NCBI GenBank assembly: GCA_934504065.1 | Contig: CAKSVQ010000001.1 | Coordinates: forward strand, 1 to 64,000 | Reading direction: 5' to 3' | DNA from: an uncultured Dysosmobacter sp. | GTDB lineage: Bacteria > Bacillota > Clostridia > Oscillospirales > Oscillospiraceae | Length of the DNA: 64,000 bases | In this document: positions 1-8,473 of the stretch, piece by piece | Position numbering within the stretch: the first letter of the stretch is position 1 | How the letters are laid out: the number at the start of each line of letters is the position of its first letter | Made by a program: the position numbers and the translations under genes | The notes under the pieces: model-generated | Database searches by the model: none | What the model saw: the letters and a program-made list of their open reading frames with translations, nothing else | Told to the model about the DNA's origin: nothing

Positions 1-51
1 ATCCACAGCATCCCTTACAGTGTAGCACAAGCCCTTGGAGAGGGGCTTTAA
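1..51 (+). CDS. 3' end of an upstream gene (partial)
   Basis: Reading frame 1 is open from the window edge for 16 codons and closes with two consecutive TAA stops at 49-54. The tail reads IHSIPYSVAQALGEGL. It is followed by an AT-rich gap and a clear Shine-Dalgarno for the next gene, so it is plausibly the C-terminus of another gene of the polysaccharide locus. Too short to identify. Confidence 0.35.
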   Translation: MHSIPYSVAQALGEGL

Positions 52-86
52 TAACTACTACTTTATAATACAAGGAGAGTGACGGT

Positions 87-1031
87 GTGCGGAAGATCAC
101 GGACTATATCCTGAATTACCCCCGTACGCTGTATCTTTGCGCGGAAGCGCTGCACGGGACGATGCCGCGCGGGCTGGCGCGGGTCTTGGCGCTGGGAAAC
201 CGTGCACCGTTTTCGTCCGCACTCAGCCTGCGGACCTACGACGGCTCCGGGCAGGCATGTCATCCGTCCTACGTGTGCTTTCAAGGAGAAGAGTTTTTGG
301 CCTGCACGCCGTATCCCTACGGTTTGGAATGGTATGAAAATCCGTGCATCTTGAAAAAAGCGCCGGATGAGAAGAACTTTCAGCCGATCTCTCTGGCTTT
401 TCCGCTGGTCAAGGCAAAGGGCAGAGGGGCAGAGCATTATTCCGACCCTTGCCTGACGGCATCTCCGGATGAAATTTCCATGATCTTTCGGAAATGCATC
501 CGCAGCGCCGGAGGAAAGATCGACCAGCTTTACCGCACATCCTCCGCAGATGGCAAGGTGTGGAGCGCTCCTGTGCAGATCGCGGAGGGGGCGGGGGATA
601 CGCTGATCTCTCCCGCGTTTGCAGGCGGCTCGGCGTTTTGTGTGGAATTTGTGAAGGGCCGCACCGGGATCGTCAGGTATACGATCGCGCCCTCCGGTGA
701 ACTGAATGGCCGCGTGGAGTGCGCGGTCATGGGCATAGCCCCGCAGTGGCAGGTATGGCACATGGATGTCAGGCAGAATGCGGACGGGCAGTATGAGGGC
801 CTTTTCATGCTGCGGGACCGCAAAACGGGAAAGCGCAGCCAATTAGCCCTGTTTACCTATGCACGGGAGGTTTGGACCATGGTGCGGGAGCTTCCGCTTT
901 CCGCAGAGGAGCAACGCCATGTCAGCATGATCTATAAGTCCTGCTTTTTCAAAGATGGAAGCATCCTCTGCTCCGCCTGCAACGACAGGGAGCGCTGGAG
1001 CATATTCAGGAAGGAGCTTTCCAATGGATGA
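87..1031 (+). CDS. Conserved hypothetical protein of a polysaccharide locus, possibly beta-propeller
   Basis: A 314-aa soluble protein starting at GTG 87, nine bases after AAGGAG (72-77). No signal peptide or membrane segment is evident. Repeated stretches of the type SDPCLTASPD and ISPAFAGG, alternating with short beta-strand-like segments and many aromatic residues, recall five-bladed beta-propeller proteins (GH43/GH32 or sialidase-like folds), but no catalytic set can be named with confidence. It overlaps the next gene by 8 nt, so the two are probably translationally coupled, and it lies upstream of a polymerase and flippase. A role in trimming or assembling a surface glycan is inference only. 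Confidence 0.6.
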   Translation: MRKITDYILNYPRTLYLCAEALHGTMPRGLARVLALGNRAPFSSALSLRTYDGSGQACHPSYVCFQGEEFLACTPYPYGLEWYENPCILKKAPDEKNFQPISLAFPLVKAKGRGAEHYSDPCLTASPDEISMIFRKCIRSAGGKIDQLYRTSSADGKVWSAPVQIAEGAGDTLISPAFAGGSAFCVEFVKGRTGIVRYTIAPSGELNGRVECAVMGIAPQWQVWHMDVRQNADGQYEGLFMLRDRKTGKRSQLALFTYAREVWTMVRELPLSAEEQRHVSMIYKSCFFKDGSILCSACNDRERWSIFRKELSNG

Positions 1032-2031
1032 AAAAATCGTGCGGGATGCGCACGCGATCTTCAACAAAGTTTTTAAGGCGGATATCCCATGGGAGACTTT
1101 CCAGCATAAGCATTTGGACAACCCGGAGTCGACTGGGAAAACGGAAATTCTGGTGGACTACGCCGATGGAACACCCAGGGGTATGAACTGCTTCATGCCG
1201 CTTACGCTGCTGGTCGGCGCCCACCCGCTGCGAGCCACATTCAGCTGTGATACCGCCGTTCTTCCCGCATACCGCGGACAGCATATTTTTTATCACATTG
1301 TAAGGCAGGCGATCGAACAGTTCCGAACGGAAGACATGGATCTGATTTACGCGATGCCAAATCACAATTCCTATCATGGCTTTCGAAAGATGGAATTTCA
1401 TGAACTGGGAAAGCTTGTGGTCTATGCCCGCGTGTTAAGGCCTGCGGGGCTGCTGCTCCGCAAGGTCATGCACCGCGCCGCCAAATACCCCCCGTTTTCC
1501 GACGCGCAGTTCCGCGCAGATGGGTATTTTTACAGCCTTTCCACCAACTGTCCCTTTTCCGATGCGGACATTTCTGCCATCAATGCTCGCTCTTCCATTC
1601 ATTTTCACCGGAGCCGCACGTTTTACCAGTGGAAATTCGACGCTCTTCCCGAGGGGGAGCGGGCGTATCTGTGCGTCCGGTCCGCGGAGGGGGAACTGGT
1701 TGGATTTCTGGCTGTGCAGAAGAGCGGAGGCGGAGCAGTGGAACTGTGCGACTGGGTGCTGCCGCAGGAGCAGGCAGCCGCACAGGTGATCCTCCGCACA
1801 TGCTGCAAGGTGCTTCGGCGATTCTGTGATGTCGTGCAGGGCTGGGTCAATCCCGTGAGCCGGGAGCCGCAGGTGTTTTCCGGCAGCGGCTTTTTCCGCC
1901 GCAAGGCAGAGCAGCCGTTTTTGATCATGCCGACTTCTGCGCGGGCATCTGCGGACGCCTGTCCGGAGTTATACGATTTTCGGAACTGGGAAGTTCGGAA
2001 GATCGACAACGACACCATATTAAATGGCTGA
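1024..2031 (+). CDS. GNAT family N-acetyltransferase
   Basis: A 335-aa protein; start ATG 1024 is chosen because AGGAAGGAG lies at 1008-1016 and it gives an 8-nt overlap with the upstream gene. Residues 75-90 carry the acetyl-CoA binding motif A (DTAVLPAYRGQHIF), followed by a typical GNAT helix and YAMPNHNSYHGFRKMEF. The C-terminal half (from about 190) looks like a second GNAT-like lobe ending in a weak VVQGWVNP strand. Proteins of this layout sit in exopolysaccharide and cell-envelope clusters and may acetylate an amino sugar; the substrate is unknown. Confidence 0.7.
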   Translation: MDEKIVRDAHAIFNKVFKADIPWETFQHKHLDNPESTGKTEILVDYADGTPRGMNCFMPLTLLVGAHPLRATFSCDTAVLPAYRGQHIFYHIVRQAIEQFRTEDMDLIYAMPNHNSYHGFRKMEFHELGKLVVYARVLRPAGLLLRKVMHRAAKYPPFSDAQFRADGYFYSLSTNCPFSDADISAINARSSIHFHRSRTFYQWKFDALPEGERAYLCVRSAEGELVGFLAVQKSGGGAVELCDWVLPQEQAAAQVILRTCCKVLRRFCDVVQGWVNPVSREPQVFSGSGFFRRKAEQPFLIMPTSARASADACPELYDFRNWEVRKIDNDTILNG

Positions 2032-2104
2032 CCCGGATGCCGTTTGGAAATGCAGCAGGCGCATGGCGCCGAAGAATTTATTCGAATTTTGAGGAGTTAA
2101 GGAA

Positions 2105-3613
2105 ATGAATACAGTTCCCGTGCAGACAAAGCGCGTTACGCTGGATAAGGTTTTGCTGATTTGCTGGTATCTCACCGTGTTCGCCTCACCGTTTGGCGTT
2201 TGCCTGCTGGGGTTTGAACTGCCGATCGGCGGGCATTTTTTCCTTTTCCGCGGCATGATCCTGCTGACCTGCGCTGTCTATTTATTCTATCTGATCCGCC
2301 GGAGGGAGAACCCGCTGCGGGGCCTTTCCTGGCCGGAGCGCTGGTTTGTGGTGTTTGCCGTGTGTATGCTGGGCTATGGTGCGGCCTCGGCGCTGCGGGC
2401 CATCAGCCTTGGCGCGTGGTTCACCAAGTTTTTCACCATGTGCCAGATGCTTGCAATGGTGTTTTTGTTTTTGCAGCTGTGCCGTGATCCCAGGGTCCTG
2501 CGCAATACCATGCTTGTGATCGCGCTGACCTCACTGATTTTCCTGATCGTCGGTGTGGTGGAGCTTTTCCACGGTCCCTTTTTTGATACGCTGTGTATTT
2601 ATCCCTCGTATGTGTTTTTCAAGCGGTGGCTTTATGTGCCTGTTTTCAGTATGTATAATCCCAACGGATTTACGGTCCATGTTCTTTTTGCGCTGGAGGT
2701 GCTGAATCTCTATCTTGCCCTGCGGTGGGATACGCTTTCGCCTCGTTTGCGCAAGTGGAGCTATTGGCTGCTGGCAGGCGGACTTACGCTGATGCTGTTT
2801 CTCTGCTGTGCCGCCGGCGGGCGGTTGTCCATATTGACCATGCCCCTGATCGTTGCGGGCATTGCCGGGTGGGCCCTGCTGCGCTACCGCAAGGGGCTGC
2901 TGCTCTTCCTGCTGCTGGCGCTGATGCTGGGTTTTATCTATGTGGGCGAGAATTACGCGCAGGTCCAATATAAGGTGGAAGAGGTCAAATACCGTATTGA
3001 GGAGGTACTTCATCCGGGCGCGGAGCGGACGGATGAGGATAAACCGGAGGCTCCTGCGGAGCCGGACAAAAATTACCGGGCGACGCTTTACACGATCGTC
3101 CCGTCCATTACAGGCGAGAATGTGAATGAATCCCTGACGGAGTCGGACGGCGTTCGCCTGACGCTGCTGAAAAATTCCCTGCAGATGATCATGGAAAGCA
3201 AGGGCTTTGGCATCGGCCTTGGTAACGTGGAATCGCGCATGGAGCAGTTTGGAAATACACAGGGGATCGTAAATGTCCACTGTTTCATCGTGGAGCTTGT
3301 GGTGGAATTCGGCGTGTTCGTGCTGATCCCACTGCTGCTGTTGGTGCTGTCCATCCTCCGGCGGGTCTTTGCGGGGCTGTATCATGCGGTCAAATCAAAG
3401 GACCGCACCGCATTTGCAAATCTGTTCCTGCTTTTGATGACGGCGGCGGCATTTCCGCTGCTCTCCACTGCGAATTCTTCGTCATGGGGCATTGTGATCA
3501 TGTGGATGTATCTTGCGACGGTATTGCTTCTGACAGATCTCTGGGCAGGAAACGTCGGCCAGATCGGGCGGAGAGCGGAGGCCTCTTCGAAAAGGAGCCC
3601 TTCCCATGAATAA
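2105..3613 (+). CDS. O-antigen ligase/polymerase family membrane protein (Wzy/WaaL-like)
   Basis: A 502-aa protein with roughly ten to twelve hydrophobic helices and one long hydrophilic loop (about residues 290-390, rich in Glu/Asp, with GIGLGN near its end). That arrangement, with the large extracytoplasmic loop in the second half, is the O-antigen ligase/Wzy signature. It would polymerise or ligate glycan repeat units on the outside of the membrane. GAGGAG at 2091-2096 sets the ATG. It overlaps the flippase gene by 8 nt, as expected for a Wzx/Wzy pathway operon. Confidence 0.82.
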   Translation: MNTVPVQTKRVTLDKVLLICWYLTVFASPFGVCLLGFELPIGGHFFLFRGMILLTCAVYLFYLIRRRENPLRGLSWPERWFVVFAVCMLGYGAASALRAISLGAWFTKFFTMCQMLAMVFLFLQLCRDPRVLRNTMLVIALTSLIFLIVGVVELFHGPFFDTLCIYPSYVFFKRWLYVPVFSMYNPNGFTVHVLFALEVLNLYLALRWDTLSPRLRKWSYWLLAGGLTLMLFLCCAAGGRLSILTMPLIVAGIAGWALLRYRKGLLLFLLLALMLGFIYVGENYAQVQYKVEEVKYRIEEVLHPGAERTDEDKPEAPAEPDKNYRATLYTIVPSITGENVNESLTESDGVRLTLLKNSLQMIMESKGFGIGLGNVESRMEQFGNTQGIVNVHCFIVELVVEFGVFVLIPLLLLVLSILRRVFAGLYHAVKSKDRTAFANLFLLLMTAAAFPLLSTANSSSWGIVIMWMYLATVLLLTDLWAGNVGQIGRRAEASSKRSPSHE

Positions 3614-4919
3614 ACGCACTTCTCTGGCAGATGCAGCCGGGCAGCTGCGGCTTTTGACCCGAAAATTGAAGGATGTGGGCTTCTATCACATATTTTTGAC
3701 CAGTGTGCTGGTCAAGGGCGTCGGTATGGCGGGCAACATCCTGCTGGCGCGGGTGATGAGTAAAACGGATTACGGGACCTATGGGTATATCCTCAATGCG
3801 TATGCGGTGCTGATCCTGCTGGCCGATATGGGCACAAATGTCACCAATGTGCAGATGAGCAGCGAATATGCACAGGACCGGGAAAAACAGAATGCGTGGT
3901 TCGTGTGGCTGTTCCGGCAGGGGATGCGGATCATTCTCATCTCCTGTGCCATTGTGTTTTTCTCGCCGCTTTTCTATCCGTTTAAAAGCGAAGAACTGGG
4001 GCTGTATACGGCGTCGCTGTTTTTACTGCCGCTGCTGGAAAATGTGAACCGCTTTATCCTCAGCAATGCCCGCGGCAAGCTGAAAAATGAAGTGTATGCC
4101 CGGATCAACCTTTTTACCAGTCTGATCCAGTGGTGCTTTTTGCTGCCGCTTTCTTACCTGTTCTCTTTCCGCGGGGCGATCTACAGCAATTATGCCATTC
4201 AATTTTCCGTCATGCTTTTCGGACTGTACAAAAGCCGGGGCTTTTTGACCTTCCGTGCCTCCACGGCGGTTCTAAGCGGCAGCGAGAAAAAGACGGCGAT
4301 GAAGCTGGCGTTTTCCAGCGGCCTGAGCAATATTATCAACAATTCCCTCGGTCTTGTGGATGTGTTCTTTCTGGGCTTTGTTCTTCAGGATATGAGCGTG
4401 ATCGCCTCGTATAAGGTCGCCGCCAATATTCCGGTCGCGCTGGCGTTTATTCCCTCTGCCATCGACACGGTGCTGCTGCCGCGCTTTGCCCGGATGCAGG
4501 GGGAGCCGCGGCGTCTGCTCTCGGCCTATGGCAAGGTCATCGCCGCTGTGTGCGGAATGAATCTGCTGGTGTGCATAGGCGCGTTTTTGTTCGGCGAGCA
4601 GGTGATGACGCTGCTTTACGGCGCACAGTATGAGGATGCCGCCGCCTGCTTTTTCATCCTGATCGTGGGTTATTTCTTCAGCTGCGTCCGCTCGGTGAGC
4701 TATGGCGTGCTGTACTCTCAGCGCAAGGTGGGTGTGAATCTCACGGTGGTGGCGCTTTCCGCGGTGCTGACGATCACACTGAATATGCTGTTGATCCCGA
4801 TCTGCGGGTCCATCGGTGCGGCAGTTGCGTCGGCAGCGGTGAACTTCTTCGCCGCCGCGGTGATGCTGGGATATTTGATCCGCTATTTCGTGCTGCGCAT
4901 TCGGGAGACGGAAAAATAA
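3606..4919 (+). CDS. Polysaccharide flippase (Wzx-like, MOP superfamily)
   Basis: A 437-aa polytopic protein with about twelve hydrophobic segments and the polysaccharide-biosynthesis layout: an early amphipathic LVKGVGMAGNILLARVMSKTD helix typical of Wzx/RfbX proteins, and a repeated six-helix half. It should flip undecaprenyl-linked repeat units across the membrane. Start ATG 3606 overlaps the upstream polymerase by 8 nt, with AAAAGGAG immediately before. Length and motif content look complete. Confidence 0.85.
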   Translation: MNKRTSLADAAGQLRLLTRKLKDVGFYHIFLTSVLVKGVGMAGNILLARVMSKTDYGTYGYILNAYAVLILLADMGTNVTNVQMSSEYAQDREKQNAWFVWLFRQGMRIILISCAIVFFSPLFYPFKSEELGLYTASLFLLPLLENVNRFILSNARGKLKNEVYARINLFTSLIQWCFLLPLSYLFSFRGAIYSNYAIQFSVMLFGLYKSRGFLTFRASTAVLSGSEKKTAMKLAFSSGLSNIINNSLGLVDVFFLGFVLQDMSVIASYKVAANIPVALAFIPSAIDTVLLPRFARMQGEPRRLLSAYGKVIAAVCGMNLLVCIGAFLFGEQVMTLLYGAQYEDAAACFFILIVGYFFSCVRSVSYGVLYSQRKVGVNLTVVALSAVLTITLNMLLIPICGSIGAAVASAAVNFFAAAVMLGYLIRYFVLRIRETEK

Positions 4920-4956
4920 GCATGACTCTGAACGCAGCTGTTAAAAGAGGGACATG

Positions 4957-5997
4957 ATGCAGACAAGAAAGGTCCACATAGAGGCCCTGCGCATAGCAGC
5001 GGCATTTTTGGTAATCGCAAATCACACAAACAGTGAAATTTTTACATCCACAGCACCGTCTGCCACATGGTTTGTGTCGTTAACCTATTTTTTTATCTGT
5101 AAAATTGCGGTACCATTGTTTCTAATGGTAATGGGAGCACTGCTTTTAGACAGGCAGGATACTCCCCGAAAGTCGATGCAGAGGTTTATCAGGATTTTTG
5201 TCGTGTTTTTACTGGGCTCTGTGATGTACTACGTATATTACGGATATTACGGAAAAACGTCGCAGACATCCTTATCCATCCTTGATTTTCTACAGCGGTT
5301 TTTCAGCGGAAAGCCGTTCACGACTGCGTATTGGTATTTTAATCTCTATCTGGCGTTGCTTTGTATGCTTCCCATATTGCAGACATGGGCAAAGGCGATG
5401 AGCAAGCGGCAGCTGCAATGGCTGTTAATGCTCTCACTGGGAGTTTCAGGCGGCATTCCACTGTACAATACGCTGACAACAGGAATGGGAATGGATTTGC
5501 TTTCCCGCAATGGTCTGATCGGACCGTACTTTGGCATGGTGTTTGCGGGGTATTATATTGAGCGCCATATGCAGATCACACGCCGCAAGGTCTGCGCGGC
5601 GGGAGGTTTATTCATAGCGCTGATTGCTTTTCAGGTGTTTACAACATATCGGCTCTACCAAATTGACACAGCAACCTGTTATCGGTTGGATGACCGTACA
5701 TTTTTGCCTATTACCCTCAGTGCTTGCTGCATATACGTGCCCGCTAAATATTTTTTTGAAAACCATCAATGCCCAGCATGGCAGGAAACGGCTATTTTGG
5801 CAGGAGGAAGGCTTACATTCGGTATCTATATCTTTTCTGATTTGATACTGCGAGTTCTGCGCGGCTGGTATGTTTGGCTGACTGCGCACGTTCATGTGAT
5901 GCTCTCAATGGTGCTATGGGAACTGGCAGTTTTTACGGTGTGTGGGCTGTTGACGGCTGCACTTCGCCAGATTCCACTTTTGCGTAAGTATTTATAG
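4957..5997 (+). CDS. Acyltransferase family 3 membrane protein
   Basis: About 346 aa, with ten hydrophobic segments. The N-terminus VHIEALRIAAAFLVIANHT is the acyltransferase-3 hallmark, in which the first-helix Arg and the His of NH are essential. Such proteins O-acetylate or O-succinylate surface sugars using cytoplasmic acyl-CoA. ATG 4957 is preferred over the adjacent ATG 4954 because AGAGGG ends at 4951. The gene is visibly AT-richer than its neighbours (many ATA, TTA and AAA codons), and a short direct repeat follows it, so it may be a later acquisition into the glycan locus. Confidence 0.82.
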   Translation: MQTRKVHIEALRIAAAFLVIANHTNSEIFTSTAPSATWFVSLTYFFICKIAVPLFLMVMGALLLDRQDTPRKSMQRFIRIFVVFLLGSVMYYVYYGYYGKTSQTSLSILDFLQRFFSGKPFTTAYWYFNLYLALLCMLPILQTWAKAMSKRQLQWLLMLSLGVSGGIPLYNTLTTGMGMDLLSRNGLIGPYFGMVFAGYYIERHMQITRRKVCAAGGLFIALIAFQVFTTYRLYQIDTATCYRLDDRTFLPITLSACCIYVPAKYFFENHQCPAWQETAILAGGRLTFGIYIFSDLILRVLRGWYVWLTAHVHVMLSMVLWELAVFTVCGLLTAALRQIPLLRKYL

Positions 5998-6093
5998 CGG
6001 GGGAACAAACTTTCCAGCCCCCTGTTTTTGCGGACAACTGACAAAAAGCGGCATCCGTTCAGATCATGCCCGCCGAATAAGGCAAAAGTTTAA

Positions 6094-6138
6094 CTTGCAT
6101 TTACCACATCCTTGCATTTACCACATCCTTGCATTTAC
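6094..6138. repeat. 17-bp direct tandem repeat
   Basis: CTTGCATTTACCACATC occurs at 6094-6110 and again at 6111-6127, then an 11-base partial copy at 6128-6138. It lies in the gap between the acyltransferase and capE genes. Exact tandem copies suggest slippage or a duplication scar; no protein or promoter explains it. Confidence 0.9.
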
Positions 6139-6209
6139 AATAGAACTGCAAAAAGGCTGTGCGTCTTGCCGCAAAGGCGCGGAAGAACGGAAAAGGAGAC
6201 GATCAAAGA

Positions 6210-7262
6210 ATGGATGTGCCCGCATTTCGCAATAAAACACTGATGATCACCGGAGGGACCGGATCGTTCGGCTCCACGGTGTTAACACATTTTTTGAATT
6301 CTGACCTGAAAGAGATCCGGGTGTTTTCCCGGGATGAGAAAAAGCAGGATGACATGCGCCACGCCTTTCAGGCGCAGATGCCGGAATATGCCGGGAAGAT
6401 CAAATTCTACATTGGCGACGTGCGGGACCTTGCGTCGGTAAGGACTGCCATGGTGGGGGTGGACTATGTGTTCCACGCCGCCGCCCTCAAGCAGGTGCCC
6501 TCCTGCGAGTTTTTCCCCATGGAGGCCGTGCGCACCAATGTCATCGGCACCGACAATGTCCTTACCGCCGCCATCGAAGCGGGGGTGGAGAGCGTGATCT
6601 GTCTTTCCACCGACAAGGCCGCCTACCCCATCAATGCCATGGGCATCACCAAGGCACTGGAGGAAAAGGTGGCGGTGGCCAAGTCCCGCACCTCCGGGAA
6701 GACCCGCATCTGCTGCACCCGGTACGGCAATGTGATGTGCTCCCGGGGCAGCGTGATCCCCCTCTGGATCGACCAGATCAGAAACGGCCAGCCCATCACC
6801 GTTACCGAGCCCACCATGACCCGCTTCATCATGTCGCTGGAAGAGGCGGTGGATCTGGTGCTCTTTGCCTTTGAGCACGGAAACAGCGGTGACCTCTTCA
6901 TCCAGAAGGCCCCGGCGTGTACCATCCAGACCCAGGCCGAAGCGGTGTGCGAGCTGTTTGGCGGAAAAAAGGAGGACATCCGGGTCATCGGCATCCGCCA
7001 CGGCGAAAAGCTCTACGAGACCCTGCTGACCAACGAGGAGTGCGCCAAGGCCGAGGATATGGGCAACTTCTACCGGGTCCCGGCGGACAATCGCAGCCTG
7101 AATTACGACAAATTCTTCTCCGAGGGGGATGAACAGCGCAGCACTCTCACAGAGTTCAACTCCAACAACACCCGCATTCTGAACGTGGAGGAGACCAAGG
7201 CGCGTATCGCCGCCCTTTCCTACATTCAAGAGGAGCTGGCGCGGCAGGAGCAGAACGTATGA
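6210..7262 (+). CDS. capE: UDP-N-acetylglucosamine 4,6-dehydratase/5-epimerase (CapE type)
   Basis: A 350-aa extended SDR enzyme. It has the Rossmann motif GGTGSFGS (residues 15-22) and STDKAAYPINAMGITK, where the Met-x-x-x-Lys site replaces the usual Tyr-x-x-x-Lys, as in inverting dehydratases such as FlaA1, PseB and CapE. It would start UDP-L-FucNAc synthesis from UDP-GlcNAc. ATG 6210 is chosen over an upstream in-frame start because AAGGAG lies at 6193-6198 and the family normally begins at this point. It overlaps capF by 4 nt (ATGA). The following capF/capG pair favours the CapE assignment over PseB. Confidence 0.85.
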   Translation: MDVPAFRNKTLMITGGTGSFGSTVLTHFLNSDLKEIRVFSRDEKKQDDMRHAFQAQMPEYAGKIKFYIGDVRDLASVRTAMVGVDYVFHAAALKQVPSCEFFPMEAVRTNVIGTDNVLTAAIEAGVESVICLSTDKAAYPINAMGITKALEEKVAVAKSRTSGKTRICCTRYGNVMCSRGSVIPLWIDQIRNGQPITVTEPTMTRFIMSLEEAVDLVLFAFEHGNSGDLFIQKAPACTIQTQAEAVCELFGGKKEDIRVIGIRHGEKLYETLLTNEECAKAEDMGNFYRVPADNRSLNYDKFFSEGDEQRSTLTEFNSNNTRILNVEETKARIAALSYIQEELARQEQNV

Positions 7263-8455
7263 ACATTCTTGTCACCGGAGCCCACGGCATGGTGGGTACG
7301 GCCCTGTGCGCCAACCTGAAAAACCTGCGGGATGGCAAGAACCGCACCCGCCCCGGTATTCAGATCGAAGAAATTTACGAATATACCCACGCCTCCACGC
7401 CGGAGGAATTGGAGGACTACTGCGCTAAGGCGGATTTTGTGTTCCATCTGGCGGGGGTGAACCGCCCGGAGCGGGAAGAGGACTTTCACGCGGGCAATGT
7501 GGACTTCACCGCGGCACTTCTGGACTGCCTGAAGCGCCATGGCAGCCGCGCCCCCGTGATGCTCTCATCCTCCATTCAGGCCACCCTTTCCGGTCGTTTT
7601 GGCGCCAGCGCCTACGGTCGCAGCAAGCGGGCAGGGGAGGAGTTGGTGTTTGCCTACGGGCAGGAAAACGGCGTGAAGACCGCCGTATACCGCTTCCCCA
7701 ACCTGATGGGCCACAGCCGCCCGCAGTACAACAGCGCCGTTTCCACCTTCTGCTGGGCTGTGGCCAACGACCAGCCCTACACCGTCAACGACCGCTCCAC
7801 GGTTTTGGAGCTTCTTTACATCGACGATCTGGTGGAGGGGATGTTCGACCTGCTGGAGGGGAGGGAACAACATTGCGAATTTGACGGGGTGGAGACCGTC
7901 CCCTGTGACGGCGGACGCTTCTGCTGCGTTCCCGTGACCCACAAGGTCACGCTGGGGGAGATCGTGGACCTTTTGCAGGAATTCAAGGCCCAGCCGGAAA
8001 CGCTGCTGATGCCGAAAATGCCCGCCGGGTCCTTCGCCAAAAAGCTCTATTCCCTGTATCTCACCTATCTCCCGGCGGAAAAATTCAAATATCCCCTGAA
8101 AATGAACGTAGACGAGCGGGGCAGCTTCACGGAGCTGCTGCACACGCTGGACTGCGGGCAGGTCAGCGTGAATATCTCACGCCCCGGCATCACCAAGGGC
8201 CAGCACTGGCACAACAGCAAGTGGGAGCTGTTCATCGTGGTGCACGGCACGGCCCTCATTCAGGAGCGGAACATCCATACGGGCGAGACGGTGGAGTTCC
8301 GCGTCTCCGGCGAGAAGATCGAGGCCGTCCACATGATCCCCGGCTGGACGCACAACATCATCAACCTCAGTGAAACGGATGATCTGGTGACGGTCATGAC
8401 CTGCAACGAGATCTTTGACCCCAGCCATCCCGATACATTTTTTGAGCCGGTGTGA
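7259..8455 (+). CDS. capF: UDP-2-acetamido-2,6-dideoxy-hexose C3-epimerase/C4-reductase (CapF type)
   Basis: A 398-aa two-domain protein. An N-terminal NAD(P)-binding SDR domain (VTGAHGMVGTAL at residues 5-16) is followed by a C-terminal cupin (about residues 280-398) with the metal-ligand stretch HWHNSKWELF. This reductase-plus-cupin fusion is specific to CapF/WbjC/FnlB: the cupin epimerises C3 and the SDR domain reduces the C4 ketone to give UDP-N-acetyl-L-pneumosamine/talosamine. Translationally coupled to capE and 18 nt from capG. Confidence 0.88.
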   Translation: MNILVTGAHGMVGTALCANLKNLRDGKNRTRPGIQIEEIYEYTHASTPEELEDYCAKADFVFHLAGVNRPEREEDFHAGNVDFTAALLDCLKRHGSRAPVMLSSSIQATLSGRFGASAYGRSKRAGEELVFAYGQENGVKTAVYRFPNLMGHSRPQYNSAVSTFCWAVANDQPYTVNDRSTVLELLYIDDLVEGMFDLLEGREQHCEFDGVETVPCDGGRFCCVPVTHKVTLGEIVDLLQEFKAQPETLLMPKMPAGSFAKKLYSLYLTYLPAEKFKYPLKMNVDERGSFTELLHTLDCGQVSVNISRPGITKGQHWHNSKWELFIVVHGTALIQERNIHTGETVEFRVSGEKIEAVHMIPGWTHNIINLSETDDLVTVMTCNEIFDPSHPDTFFEPV

Positions 8456-8473
8456 GCCGGGAAAGGAGAGAGC

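Noticed and set aside
64-69. TATAAT before the first gene as a promoter
   Set aside because: It lies immediately against the Shine-Dalgarno, leaving no leader, and there is no -35 box.
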